A stretch of 8,547 nt of DNA. Source: UBA6901 sp964355495. GTDB lineage: Bacteria > Pseudomonadota > Gammaproteobacteria > Acidiferrobacterales > UBA6901. Position 1 is the first letter of the stretch. Each line of letters starts with the position of its first letter. Where the stretch lies: assembly GCA_964355495.1 (NCBI GenBank), contig CAYHES010000107.1, forward strand, positions 1 to 8,547, in the 5' to 3' direction. Below the pieces are notes generated by a model that was given only the letters and a program-made list of their open reading frames with translations, did not search any database and was not told where the DNA came from. Position numbers and translations under genes: made by a program. This document shows positions 1-6,368 of the stretch, one piece after another.

Positions 1-649
1 TGAGCGGCAGATCGCCCTGTCTTCCGTTCCATTCTTCCTCCAGCACCTTTTCCATCTTCTGGAAGGCGCGCTGCAGGATGATCAGGTCAGACATGCCCGC
101 GGAGTAATAGTAAGTATCGGGATAGAAGCGGCCCTCCGGATGCAGGGTCGGGTAGCCGAGGCTGGCCATGATCTGCTTCGGCTTGAGTCCTTGCAGGGTG
201 TGGGTAAGCTTGGGGGCGGCGGCCAAGGCCTCCAGTGCCTGCTTGAATGTCCAGCCTTCGGCAATGGTGAGCGGGTATTCCACCACCCGCCCGGCCATCA
301 CTTGTTCGAGGATTTCGAGGGCGGTAATGCCTTTGCGAAAACGGTACTCGCCGGTCTTGAGTTCACGGCTCTGGCCCTTGAGATAGGCAATCCAGACCAG
401 TGTGTTCGCATCCGGCAACACCTTCTCCTTGCGCAGTTGGCGCGCAAAGGCCTTGAGGCTCGTGCCCGGCGCGACCACATAGATCTTGGCCTCCGGCTCG
501 AGGCGCGCGACACTGAACCAGTACACATAGGTGCCGAACCCGAGCAGCAGCAGCGCGAATACGGCGCCGCTGTATTTCAGCAGCTTATGCGAGGCAGTCG
601 GCCGCGTGTAACGCCGCTTGTAACGTCTGTGAAATCTGTCCAACCACAT
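1..649 (-). CDS. mltG: Endolytic murein transglycosylase MltG (YceG family), N-terminal part, cut by window edge
   Basis: MltG cleaves nascent peptidoglycan glycan strands at the outer face of the inner membrane and so helps set strand length. The visible 216 residues show a very basic N-terminus (RRYKRRY near residues 8-14), one membrane segment at about 28-47, a LysM-like region with LKTGEYRF at 97-104, and EGRFYPDTY at 172-180, which matches the EGWFWPDTW region of E. coli MltG. The family's catalytic glutamate (in a SIIEKE-like motif) would lie shortly past the window edge, so activity cannot be judged here. The ATG at 649-647 was chosen because it keeps the whole cytoplasmic tail and membrane segment and has GAGG 4 nt upstream; no later start would keep the membrane segment. 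It overlaps the end of pabC by 65 nt, so the two are probably co-translated. Confidence 0.9.
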   Translation of the reverse strand, partial: MWLDRFHRRYKRRYTRPTASHKLLKYSGAVFALLLLGFGTYVYWFSVARLEPEAKIYVVAPGTSLKAFARQLRKEKVLPDANTLVWIAYLKGQSRELKTGEYRFRKGITALEILEQVMAGRVVEYPLTIAEGWTFKQALEALAAAPKLTHTLQGLKPKQIMASLGYPTLHPEGRFYPDTYYYSAGMSDLIILQRAFQKMEKVLEEEWNGRQGDLPL

Positions 650-1406
650 AGTGCCTCGCTTCGATGCGCCGGATCGGCCAGATGCCGATCAGGCTGTTGC
701 TAAGAAACAGTTCCTGTGCCGATTCGACCATGTCCGTGGTCACTGCCTGGACGATGCAGCTCATGCCCAGGGCCGCGGCGCTGTCCAGCACCTGCGCGCG
801 CATCACGCCGGCGACGCCGGATTGTGACAGATCGGGGGTAGCCACGGTACCGTCGGCACGCACCAGAAACAGGTTGGTCATGGTGCCTTCGATGACCAGT
901 CCGTCCGTGTCGCGCATCAGGCCTTCAGCATAGTCGTCCTGCCACTCGGCGCGCGCCAGCACCTGTTCCAGCCGGTTGAGATGCTTCATGCCGGCCAGTC
1001 GCGGCTGGCGCGCGAGCCGCGTTGCGCACCAGCGCACGGCCACGCCCTCCTTGCCGGCTGCGACCGGATGCGCGGGCCACGGCAGGCGTTGCACGATGCG
1101 CGTCGCGCTGCCGGAAGCATCCGCCCGGTAGCCACGGCCAGCAGCGCCGCGCGTCAGAATAATCTTGGCCACCGCACGCGCCTCTGTTCCGGCGATCCGG
1201 GCTATTTCCTCGCGCAGAAGGTTTGCCTCCGGCGCTGGCAGACCGAGACACCGGCAACCTTCCTCAAGACGCTGAACATGCCGATCCCACAGGAGCGGTT
1301 CGCCGTTGCGCAGTGCCAGGGTCTCGAACAGGCCGTCACCGTACTGCAGGCCGCGATCGGCGACCGGCAAGTTTGTGCTGACCTGTCCATTGACCAGCGT
1401 GGTCAC
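585..1406 (-). CDS. pabC: Aminodeoxychorismate lyase (PLP-dependent)
   Basis: PabC splits 4-amino-4-deoxychorismate into p-aminobenzoate and pyruvate, supplying PABA for folate in the cytoplasm. The 273-residue product is close to E. coli PabC (269) and belongs to the fold-type IV PLP enzymes. Visible motifs are VNG at 5-7, DRGLQYGDGLFET at 17-29, SRGxGGRGY-like TRGAAGRGY at 85-93, and MKHLNRLEQV at 140-149, where Lys141 is the expected Schiff-base lysine. A TMTNLF segment follows in the phosphate-binding region. The open frame extends upstream to 1673, but that extension lies inside pabB and has no family resemblance. The GTG at 1406-1404 starts the protein exactly at the conserved TTLVNG beginning and overlaps the pabB stop as GTGA, so coupling to pabB is likely. 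Branched-chain aminotransferases share the fold, but the motif match and the pabB neighbour favour PabC. Confidence 0.93.
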   Translation of the reverse strand: MTTLVNGQVSTNLPVADRGLQYGDGLFETLALRNGEPLLWDRHVQRLEEGCRCLGLPAPEANLLREEIARIAGTEARAVAKIILTRGAAGRGYRADASGSATRIVQRLPWPAHPVAAGKEGVAVRWCATRLARQPRLAGMKHLNRLEQVLARAEWQDDYAEGLMRDTDGLVIEGTMTNLFLVRADGTVATPDLSQSGVAGVMRAQVLDSAAALGMSCIVQAVTTDMVESAQELFLSNSLIGIWPIRRIEARHYVVGQISQTLQAALHAADCLA

Positions 1407-2815
1407 GATGCAGTTCCCGCCATGTCGAACGCAGCCAGCATGCCCTTGGCCTTGGCGCGCGTTTCGTTCAGCTCCCGATCCGGGTCGGAATCGGCCACGA
1501 TGCCGCCCCCGGCGCGCAGCTGCACGGATTTGCCGTCCAGCATCAGGGTGCGAATCAGGATATTGAAATCCAGACTGCCATCCCGGTTGATATAGCCCAT
1601 GGAACCGGTATAGGCGCCACGCGCTGCACCTTCCAGTTCGGCAATGATCTGCATGGTGCGTAGTTTCGGGCAACCGGTGATGGTGCCGCCGGGAAAAACC
1701 GCGCGGATGACCTGCGCCGGGGTCGTACCGGCGTTCAGCTCGCCGCTGATGTTCGACACGATGTGATGCACGTGCCGGTATGTTTCCACAACCAGTGACT
1801 CGTCCGTGTGCACGCTGCCGGGCCGGCAGATGCGCCCCAGATCATTGCGCTCCAGATCGACGAGCATGACGTGCTCGGCGCGCTCCTTCGGATTGCGCAC
1901 CAGCGCCAGCGCCAGCGCCCGATCCTCCTCGGCATTGGCCGAGCGCGGATAGGTGCCGGCAATCGGCCGCGTGCAGACGCGTCCATGGTGCACACTCACC
2001 AGCCGTTCCGGCGATGAACTGATAATGGCGCGCTCCGCATCGATCGTCATAAGTCCGGCGAAAGGTGCCGGGTTGGTGTGGCGCAGCTGCTCGTAGAGAT
2101 CGATCGCGGCGGCGCGCTGCTTGAGCCGCAGGCGCCAGGCACGCGACAGGTTCACCTGATAGGTGTCACCGGCGCGGATGTAGTCGAGGATGCGCGCGAT
2201 GCGTTGCCGGTAGAGCGCGGGATCCTCTTCCTCGATTTCAGCGGCGCTCACCGCCATGCCCGGATCACCGGCCCCGCCCTCGGCCCGGCGCACATCCTGT
2301 TCCATCTGGTTCAGCAAGTCGTCATCCGGGTGTTCACTGACCAGCACGGTTGTCCGGGTTGCGTGATCGCGAATCACGGCCGCCGGAAAACGCGTGGCCA
2401 GCGCCACCGGCCAGTCATTCCCGGGCGGCATGCTCGCCAGTGTCGGCTCCAGGAACCGCGCCAGCTCATAGGACAAGTACAGGAACCAGCCGCCATGGAA
2501 CGGAAAGGGCAATTCCGTTTGTTCCGCCACGGAGGCTGCGCGCCAGCTCGCATCGAATGTGGCGAGGAAATCGCCGGCAATGGGCGCACCGTTGTGCCGC
2601 AGCGTTCCGCTGCTTTCGAGTACCAGGGAGTCGCCAGGAAAGGCAAACAAGACGTCGTGGCGCGCCTGGGGCGTGCCGTGGGCGACGCTCTCAAGCAGGT
2701 GCGGATAACGCGACGGGGACAGGCGGTGCAGGCGGGCAAGGTCCGGAAAGCCGGCGACCGTTCGCCAGGTGCACCCTGGCGCGGTCGCACCGGCCTGCGA
2801 CCCGGATCGCTTCAC
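1403..2815 (-). CDS. pabB: Aminodeoxychorismate synthase component I (chorismate-binding)
   Basis: With the glutaminase PabA, PabB converts chorismate to 4-amino-4-deoxychorismate, the substrate of the next gene's product. The protein has 470 residues: an N-terminal anthranilate-synthase-I-like region (LSPSRYPHLLES at 32-43, then DVLFAFPG) and a C-terminal chorismate-binding domain. The latter shows YQVNLSRAW at 219-227, PIAGT at 284-288, ERAEHVMLVDLERNDLGR at 311-328, HHIVSNISG at 350-358, GGTITGCPK at 376-384 and ETRAKA at 451-456. TITGCPK and DFNILIRTL look like PabB rather than TrpE, but Ala286 replaces the lysine of PIKGT in E. coli PabB, a TrpE-like feature. The GTG start overlaps the fabF stop by 4 nt (GTGA) with no clear ribosome binding site, which suggests translational coupling. 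No pabA lies in the window. TrpE is the main alternative; an adjacent pabC argues against it. Confidence 0.88.
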   Translation of the reverse strand: MKRSGSQAGATAPGCTWRTVAGFPDLARLHRLSPSRYPHLLESVAHGTPQARHDVLFAFPGDSLVLESSGTLRHNGAPIAGDFLATFDASWRAASVAEQTELPFPFHGGWFLYLSYELARFLEPTLASMPPGNDWPVALATRFPAAVIRDHATRTTVLVSEHPDDDLLNQMEQDVRRAEGGAGDPGMAVSAAEIEEEDPALYRQRIARILDYIRAGDTYQVNLSRAWRLRLKQRAAAIDLYEQLRHTNPAPFAGLMTIDAERAIISSSPERLVSVHHGRVCTRPIAGTYPRSANAEEDRALALALVRNPKERAEHVMLVDLERNDLGRICRPGSVHTDESLVVETYRHVHHIVSNISGELNAGTTPAQVIRAVFPGGTITGCPKLRTMQIIAELEGAARGAYTGSMGYINRDGSLDFNILIRTLMLDGKSVQLRAGGGIVADSDPDRELNETRAKAKGMLAAFDMAGTAS

Positions 2816-4053
2816 ACCAGGCGGCGCATCACCAGCGTGCCGTTGGTGCCGCCGAAACCGAAGGAGTTGGACAGCGCGACGTCGATTTTCATCGGGCGCG
2901 GGGTGTTCGGCACGTAGTCGAGATCGCAGTCCGGATCGGGCGTGATCATGTTGATGGTGGGCGGCGCGATCTGGTGATGAATGGCCAGCGCCGTGTAGAT
3001 CGCCTCGACACCACCGGCGGCGCCCAGCAGGTGACCGGTCATGGACTTGGTGGAACTCATCGCCACTTTGCGCACATGATCACCGAACGCCGCCTTGGCG
3101 GCCATGGTCTCAGCCTTGTCGCCTTGCGGCGTGGACGTGCCATGGGCGTTGACGTATTGCACGCCGTCAATATTGATGCCGGCGTTGCGCAACGCATTGC
3201 GCATGCAGCGTGCCGCACCCTCGCCGCCTTCCGACGGGCTGGTTATGTGGTAGGCGTCGCCGCTCATGCCGAAGCCGACCAGCTCGCAGTAAATGCGCGC
3301 GCCGCGCTTCTTCGCATGCTCATACTCTTCCAGCACCACCACGCCGGCGCCCTCACCGAGCACGAAGCCGTCGCGATCCTTGTCCCAGGGACGGCTCGCG
3401 GTGGCCGGGTCATTATTGCGCGTGGACAGCGCCTTGGCGTTACCGAAGCCGGCCATGCCGGTCGGCGTGACCGTCGACTCGGCGCCGCCCGCCACCATGA
3501 CGTCGGCGTCGCCATACTCGATCAGTCGCCCGGCATCGCCGATGGCGTGGGTCGCGGTGGCGCAGGCCGTCACCATGGCCAGGTTCGGGCCTTTCATGCC
3601 GTACAGGATCGACAGATTCCCGGAGATCATGTTGATGATGCTCATCGGGATGTAGAACGGCGAGAGGCGCCGGTGGCCCTTCTCAGCCAAGGTGCGCGTG
3701 CCACTCTCGATGGTGTTGAGCCCACCGATGCCGGAACCGATGTGCACGCCGATGCGCTCGGCGTTCGCTTCGGTAACCTCGATTCCGGAATCGCGCACCG
3801 CTTGAATGCCGGCCACCATGCCAAGATGGATGAAGCGGTCCATGCGACGCGCCTCTTTCTCGGTCATGTATTTTGTCGGATCGAAGCCTTTTACTTCACC
3901 GGCGATGGTCGCCGGAAAGCCGGTGGCATCGAACTGGGTAATCTGGGTAATGCCGCTTTTGCCGGCCAGGATGCTCTGCCAGTTCTCGGCGAGATCGAGA
4001 CCGATGGGCGAGACAACGCCCATTCCGGTGATGACCACACGTCGTTTGCTCAA
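2812..4053 (-). CDS. fabF: 3-oxoacyl-ACP synthase II
   Basis: FabF condenses malonyl-ACP with a growing acyl-ACP in type II fatty acid elongation; in E. coli this form also makes cis-vaccenate chains. The 413-residue length is normal for FabF. The start MSKRRVVITGMG nearly equals the E. coli N-terminus. The catalytic triad is complete: Cys164 in TACATA, His304 in NAHGTSTPQGD and His341 in KSMTGHLLGAAGG; the C-terminal SNSFGFGGTN loop is also present. Translation starts at TTG (4053-4051), supported by GAGGG 7 nt upstream and by the conserved N-terminus. It follows acpP after 110 bp containing a terminator, so it may be expressed partly from its own promoter, as known for E. coli fabF; no convincing promoter is visible in this gap. 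It overlaps pabB by 4 nt. FabB is less likely because of the acpP-fabF order and sequence. Confidence 0.97.
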   Translation of the reverse strand: MSKRRVVITGMGVVSPIGLDLAENWQSILAGKSGITQITQFDATGFPATIAGEVKGFDPTKYMTEKEARRMDRFIHLGMVAGIQAVRDSGIEVTEANAERIGVHIGSGIGGLNTIESGTRTLAEKGHRRLSPFYIPMSIINMISGNLSILYGMKGPNLAMVTACATATHAIGDAGRLIEYGDADVMVAGGAESTVTPTGMAGFGNAKALSTRNNDPATASRPWDKDRDGFVLGEGAGVVVLEEYEHAKKRGARIYCELVGFGMSGDAYHITSPSEGGEGAARCMRNALRNAGINIDGVQYVNAHGTSTPQGDKAETMAAKAAFGDHVRKVAMSSTKSMTGHLLGAAGGVEAIYTALAIHHQIAPPTINMITPDPDCDLDYVPNTPRPMKIDVALSNSFGFGGTNGTLVMRRLV

Positions 4054-4060
4054 GCAGCTA

Positions 4061-4065
4061 CCCTC
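4061..4065 (-). promoter_or_regulatory. Ribosome binding site of fabF
   Basis: GAGGG on the minus strand, 7 nt before the TTG codon. It supports the TTG start of fabF, since no ATG or GTG sits at the conserved N-terminus. Confidence 0.7.
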
Positions 4066-4106
4066 GTTAATGTATGGCGGCGGGTCGGGCGGAAATGGCC
4101 GTTAGT

Positions 4107-4147
4107 AAAAACAAGGGCCGCCGGCACGCGGTGGCTGGCAGCCCTTG
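4107..4147 (-). terminator. Intrinsic terminator or attenuator after acpP
   Basis: On the minus strand the arm CAAGGGCTGCC pairs with GGCGGCCCTTG over 11 positions (one G-U wobble) around a 14-nt loop, and is followed directly by TTTTT. The hairpin starts 17 nt after the acpP stop codon. This is the form of a rho-independent terminator. Because fabF, pabB and pabC continue in the same direction, it would end most acpP transcripts while letting some through. That would fit the very high demand for acyl carrier protein relative to its neighbours. The short T-run means termination may be partial. Confidence 0.75.
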
Positions 4148-4163
4148 CGGTAGGAGATACCGT

Positions 4164-4400
4164 TTACTTCTGGTGCGCGTTGACGTAATCGATGGCCTGC
4201 TGCACCGTGGTGATCTTTTCGGCCTCTTCGTCAGGAATCTCGCAATCGAATTCCTCTTCCAGGGCCATCACCAGTTCGACGGTGTCGAGGGAGTCGGCGC
4301 CCAGGTCGTTGACGAATGAAGCAGCCTTGGTCACTTCAGTTTCATTTACGCCCAGCTGCTCGGCGACGATCTTGACGACGCGTTCTTCAATACCGCTCAT
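4164..4400 (-). CDS. acpP: Acyl carrier protein
   Basis: AcpP carries all intermediates of fatty acid synthesis as thioesters on a 4'-phosphopantetheine arm, and serves PlsX-linked phospholipid synthesis. The 78-residue acidic protein matches E. coli AcpP in length. The attachment site is Ser37 in GADSLDTVEL, and the following acidic helix (LVMALEEEF) is the partner-recognition helix; the tail ends TTVQQAIDYVNAHQK. The start ATG at 4400-4398 follows a strong GGAGG; an ATG 7 nt upstream is out of frame. It is flanked by the two largest regulatory-looking gaps of the locus (136 bp before, 110 bp with a terminator after), consistent with separate high-level expression. I see no unusual residues. 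Confidence 0.98.
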   Translation of the reverse strand: MSGIEERVVKIVAEQLGVNETEVTKAASFVNDLGADSLDTVELVMALEEEFDCEIPDEEAEKITTVQQAIDYVNAHQK

Positions 4401-4410
4401 GTCTCATTTT

Positions 4411-4415
4411 CCTCC
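4411..4415 (-). promoter_or_regulatory. Strong ribosome binding site of acpP
   Basis: GGAGG on the minus strand, 10 nt before the acpP ATG, inside an A/T-rich stretch (TTTTGGAGGAAAATG). It is the clearest Shine-Dalgarno sequence in the window, in line with a highly translated gene. Confidence 0.8.
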
Positions 4416-4440
4416 AAAATTAGCCAGTTCTTCGATTTCT

Positions 4441-4456
4441 CGGCCTGGCGAGGCCG
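4441..4456 (-). other. Small hairpin in the fabG-acpP spacer
   Basis: CGGCCT and AGGCCG form a perfect 6-bp stem around a 4-nt loop, in the leader of acpP about 40 nt before its start codon. No T-run follows, so it is not a terminator. It could be a leader-stabilising hairpin or chance in GC-rich DNA. Confidence 0.4.
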
Positions 4457-4518
4457 CATAGTAAACACGATTCAGGGTTCCAAGTCCACCCGCATAATGT
4501 GATGTGAATCATGGCTTT

Positions 4519-4536
4519 TAGGTAGAGCGCTACCTA
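4519..4536 (-). other. Hairpin directly after the fabG stop codon
   Basis: TAGGTAG and CTACCTA form a perfect 7-bp stem with a 4-nt loop, beginning at the base after the fabG TAA. On the minus strand it is followed by AAAA, not by a T-run, so it is not a normal intrinsic terminator for fabG. It may protect the fabG mRNA end or mark a processing site; the role is inferred only from position. The rest of the 136-bp spacer holds no gene that I can see. Confidence 0.45.
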
Positions 4537-5289
4537 TTAGCTCATATACATGCCGCCGTTTACGTGCAGGGTCGTGCCGGTCACGTAGGCGGCGCGCGGC
4601 GAGGCCAGAAAGGCCACGGCGTGTGCAATCTCTTCGGCCTGGCCAAGACGCCCAAGCGGGATGTGGGCCAGCAGCGCGACGCGCTGCGGTTCGGGCAGCG
4701 CCCGGGTCATGTCCGTGTCGATGAATCCCGGCGCCACGGCGTTCACAGTGATGTTACGTGAGCCGACCTCGTGCGCCAGTGACTTGGTAAATCCGATTAC
4801 ACCGGCCTTGGCGGCCGCGTAGTTACACTGCCCGGCATTGCCGCTGCTGCCGACAATCGAGCTGATGCTGATAATGCGGCCCTTGCGCGCCTTGGTCATG
4901 CCACGCACTACCGCCTTGCTCATACGGAAGATGGATTTGAGATTCGTGTCCAGAATTGCATCCCACTCCTCTTCTTTCATGCGCATCAGCAGGTTGTCGC
5001 GCGTGATGCCGGCATTGTTGACGAGAATGCTGGGCGCGCCCCAGGCGTTCTGGATCTCGGCGAGCGCGGTATCGATCGAACCCTGGTCGGTGACATTCAG
5101 CACCAGACCCTGGCCCTTGATACCCTGGGCCTTAAGGGCTTCGCCGATTTTCCCGGCGCCGTCGTTTGAGGTCGCGGTACCGATGACGGTCGCACCCTGA
5201 CGGCCGAGTTCCATGGCTATGGCGAGCCCGATCCCGCGGCTGGCGCCGGTGACCAGTGCAATTTCGTTTTCCAGTTCCTTCGCGGGCAT
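4537..5289 (-). CDS. fabG: 3-oxoacyl-ACP reductase (SDR family)
   Basis: FabG reduces 3-oxoacyl-ACP to 3-hydroxyacyl-ACP with NADPH, the first reduction of each elongation cycle. The 250-residue protein is a classical short-chain dehydrogenase: nucleotide-binding TGASRGIG at 14-21, NNAG at 91-94, and the catalytic set Asn116, Ser144, Tyr157 and Lys161 (YAAAK). The segment VNAVAPGFIDTDMT follows, and the C-terminus VTGTTLHVNGGMYMS is typical of FabG. The ATG at 5289-5287 has GGGAG 9 nt upstream and lies 16 bp after the fabD stop, so the two are clearly one transcription unit. The N-terminus has a few more residues before IALVTGAS than E. coli FabG. Many SDR paralogues exist, but the context makes FabG firm. 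Confidence 0.97.
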   Translation of the reverse strand: MPAKELENEIALVTGASRGIGLAIAMELGRQGATVIGTATSNDGAGKIGEALKAQGIKGQGLVLNVTDQGSIDTALAEIQNAWGAPSILVNNAGITRDNLLMRMKEEEWDAILDTNLKSIFRMSKAVVRGMTKARKGRIISISSIVGSSGNAGQCNYAAAKAGVIGFTKSLAHEVGSRNITVNAVAPGFIDTDMTRALPEPQRVALLAHIPLGRLGQAEEIAHAVAFLASPRAAYVTGTTLHVNGGMYMS

Positions 5290-5305
5290 TTCTCTTTACT
5301 CCCAT

Positions 5306-6241
5306 TCAGGCGCCGAGCGCGGCACGCGCCTGACGCAGGGTTTCCGGATCGTAGACCGACAATGTCTGGGTCTCCTTGCTGATGCGCTTGTTGAGACCCA
5401 CGAGCACCTTGCCGGGGCCGCATTCTACCAGTTTGTCGACACCGTCGGCGGCCATTTTCTGAATGGTCTCGACCCAGCGCACGGGCGATTCCACCTGGCG
5501 CACCAGTGCATTGCGGATTGCATCGGCGCTGCTCTCGGCCCGCACATGTGCGTTGTGCAACACCGGGATGCGCGGCGTCTCGATCTTCGTCAGCTTCAGG
5601 CGCTCGCGCATGCGCTCGGCGGCCGGATGCATGAGCGCGCAATGCGACGGCACGCTCACCGGCAACTGCTTGGCGAGCTTGGCGCCTGCGCCCTTGGCCT
5701 GCTCCACGGCGCGCGCCACGGCCGCGGCCGTGCCGGCGATCACCACCTGCCCGGGTGAGTTGAAATTTACCGGTGACAACACCTCACCCTGAGCCGCTTG
5801 CTCACACAGGGCGCGCACCTGATTGTCATCCAGGCCCACAATCGCCGCCATGCCGCCCTTGCCCGCCGGCACCGCCTCCTGCATGAAGCGTCCGCGGTCG
5901 GCCACGAGCTGCACTGCGTCCGCAAAGAGTAGCGCGCCGGCACAGGTCAGCGCCGTGTACTCACCGAGACTGTGTCCGGCCATGACCACCGGCTGCGGAC
6001 CCTTCTCCGCCTGCCAGACGCGCCACACCGCCACCCCGGCACTGAGCATGGCCGGCTGAGTGATTTCGGTCTGGTTGAGTTTTTCCTCGGGGCCGGCCGT
6101 CGCAATGGACCACAGGTCGTAGCCGAGCGCCGTTGATGCCTCGGAAAAAGTTTCCTGCACCTGCGGATAGGCAGCGGCGAGTGCGTTCAGCATGCCGACC
6201 GACTGCGAGCCCTGGCCGGGAAACACGAATGCGAGTTTCAT
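5306..6241 (-). CDS. fabD: Malonyl-CoA:ACP transacylase
   Basis: FabD moves malonyl groups from CoA to acyl carrier protein, providing the extender unit used by FabH and FabF. The 311-residue length is normal. Motifs: FPGQGSQSVGM at 7-17 (oxyanion hole), the nucleophile Ser91 in GHSLGEY, Arg116 in DRGRFMQEAVP (malonate carboxylate binding in the family), and His200 in VPSHCALMHPAAERM, completing the Ser-His pair. The ATG at 6241-6239 starts MKLAFVFPGQGSQ, the usual family beginning. There is no clear Shine-Dalgarno sequence; the leader is A/T-rich instead. It is separated from fabH by 127 bp containing a long palindrome, the only large break within the upstream fab genes. Confidence 0.97.
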   Translation of the reverse strand: MKLAFVFPGQGSQSVGMLNALAAAYPQVQETFSEASTALGYDLWSIATAGPEEKLNQTEITQPAMLSAGVAVWRVWQAEKGPQPVVMAGHSLGEYTALTCAGALLFADAVQLVADRGRFMQEAVPAGKGGMAAIVGLDDNQVRALCEQAAQGEVLSPVNFNSPGQVVIAGTAAAVARAVEQAKGAGAKLAKQLPVSVPSHCALMHPAAERMRERLKLTKIETPRIPVLHNAHVRAESSADAIRNALVRQVESPVRWVETIQKMAADGVDKLVECGPGKVLVGLNKRISKETQTLSVYDPETLRQARAALGA

Positions 6242-6276
6242 GTCGAATCAATTTTATAAGAATTTGTAAGACCACT

Positions 6277-6356
6277 TGCCGCAAAGGCGCAAAGGACGCA
6301 AAGAAAATCGAGAGCTGTCTGAAAATTATCTTTGCGTCCTTTGCGCCTTTGCGGCA
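6277..6356. repeat. Perfect 28-bp inverted repeat with GCAAAG sub-repeats (fabH-fabD gap)
   Basis: Two 28-nt arms (6277-6304 and 6329-6356) are exact reverse complements around a 24-nt, A/T-richer centre. Each arm contains three copies of GCAAAG (6281, 6289, 6298; mirrored as CTTTGC at 6330, 6339, 6347) spaced 8 and 9 nt. The element begins 12 nt past the fabH stop codon. Similar CGCAAAGG-type palindromes are, from general knowledge, common dispersed intergenic sequences in many bacterial genomes. I infer a mobile palindromic repeat (REP/MITE-like). I see no target duplication. Either strand's RNA would form a very stable stem, so it could also affect fabH-fabD mRNA stability or read-through. 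No T-run follows it on the minus strand. Confidence 0.9.
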
Positions 6357-6368
6357 GATGTTGTTGTT

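Noticed and set aside
140..703. 187-codon plus-strand open frame opposite mltG and the pabC end
   Set aside because: It lies opposite a gene with clear MltG features and shows no protein family signature.
1407..1673. Upstream extension of the pabC frame
   Set aside because: It overlaps the conserved C-terminal part of pabB, and homologues begin at the TTLVNG segment reached from the GTG at 1406.
2350..4188. 612-codon open frame on the plus strand opposite fabF and pabB
   Set aside because: It is antisense to two firmly identified genes, has no recognisable motifs and an Arg/His/Gly-rich composition expected from reading GC-rich codons backwards.
4458..4483. TTGGAA ... TACTAT as an acpP promoter
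   Set aside because: The spacing is 14 nt and both hexamers are imperfect, so I did not list it as a feature.
6251..6258. TATAAAAT as a defined fabD promoter
   Set aside because: A good -10 match, but no acceptable -35 at 16-18 nt; kept only as an observation.
6277..6356. Palindrome as an intrinsic terminator or a CRISPR fragment
   Set aside because: No T-run follows the stem on the minus strand. The three GCAAAG units are separated by 2-3 nt, not by spacers, so it is not CRISPR.
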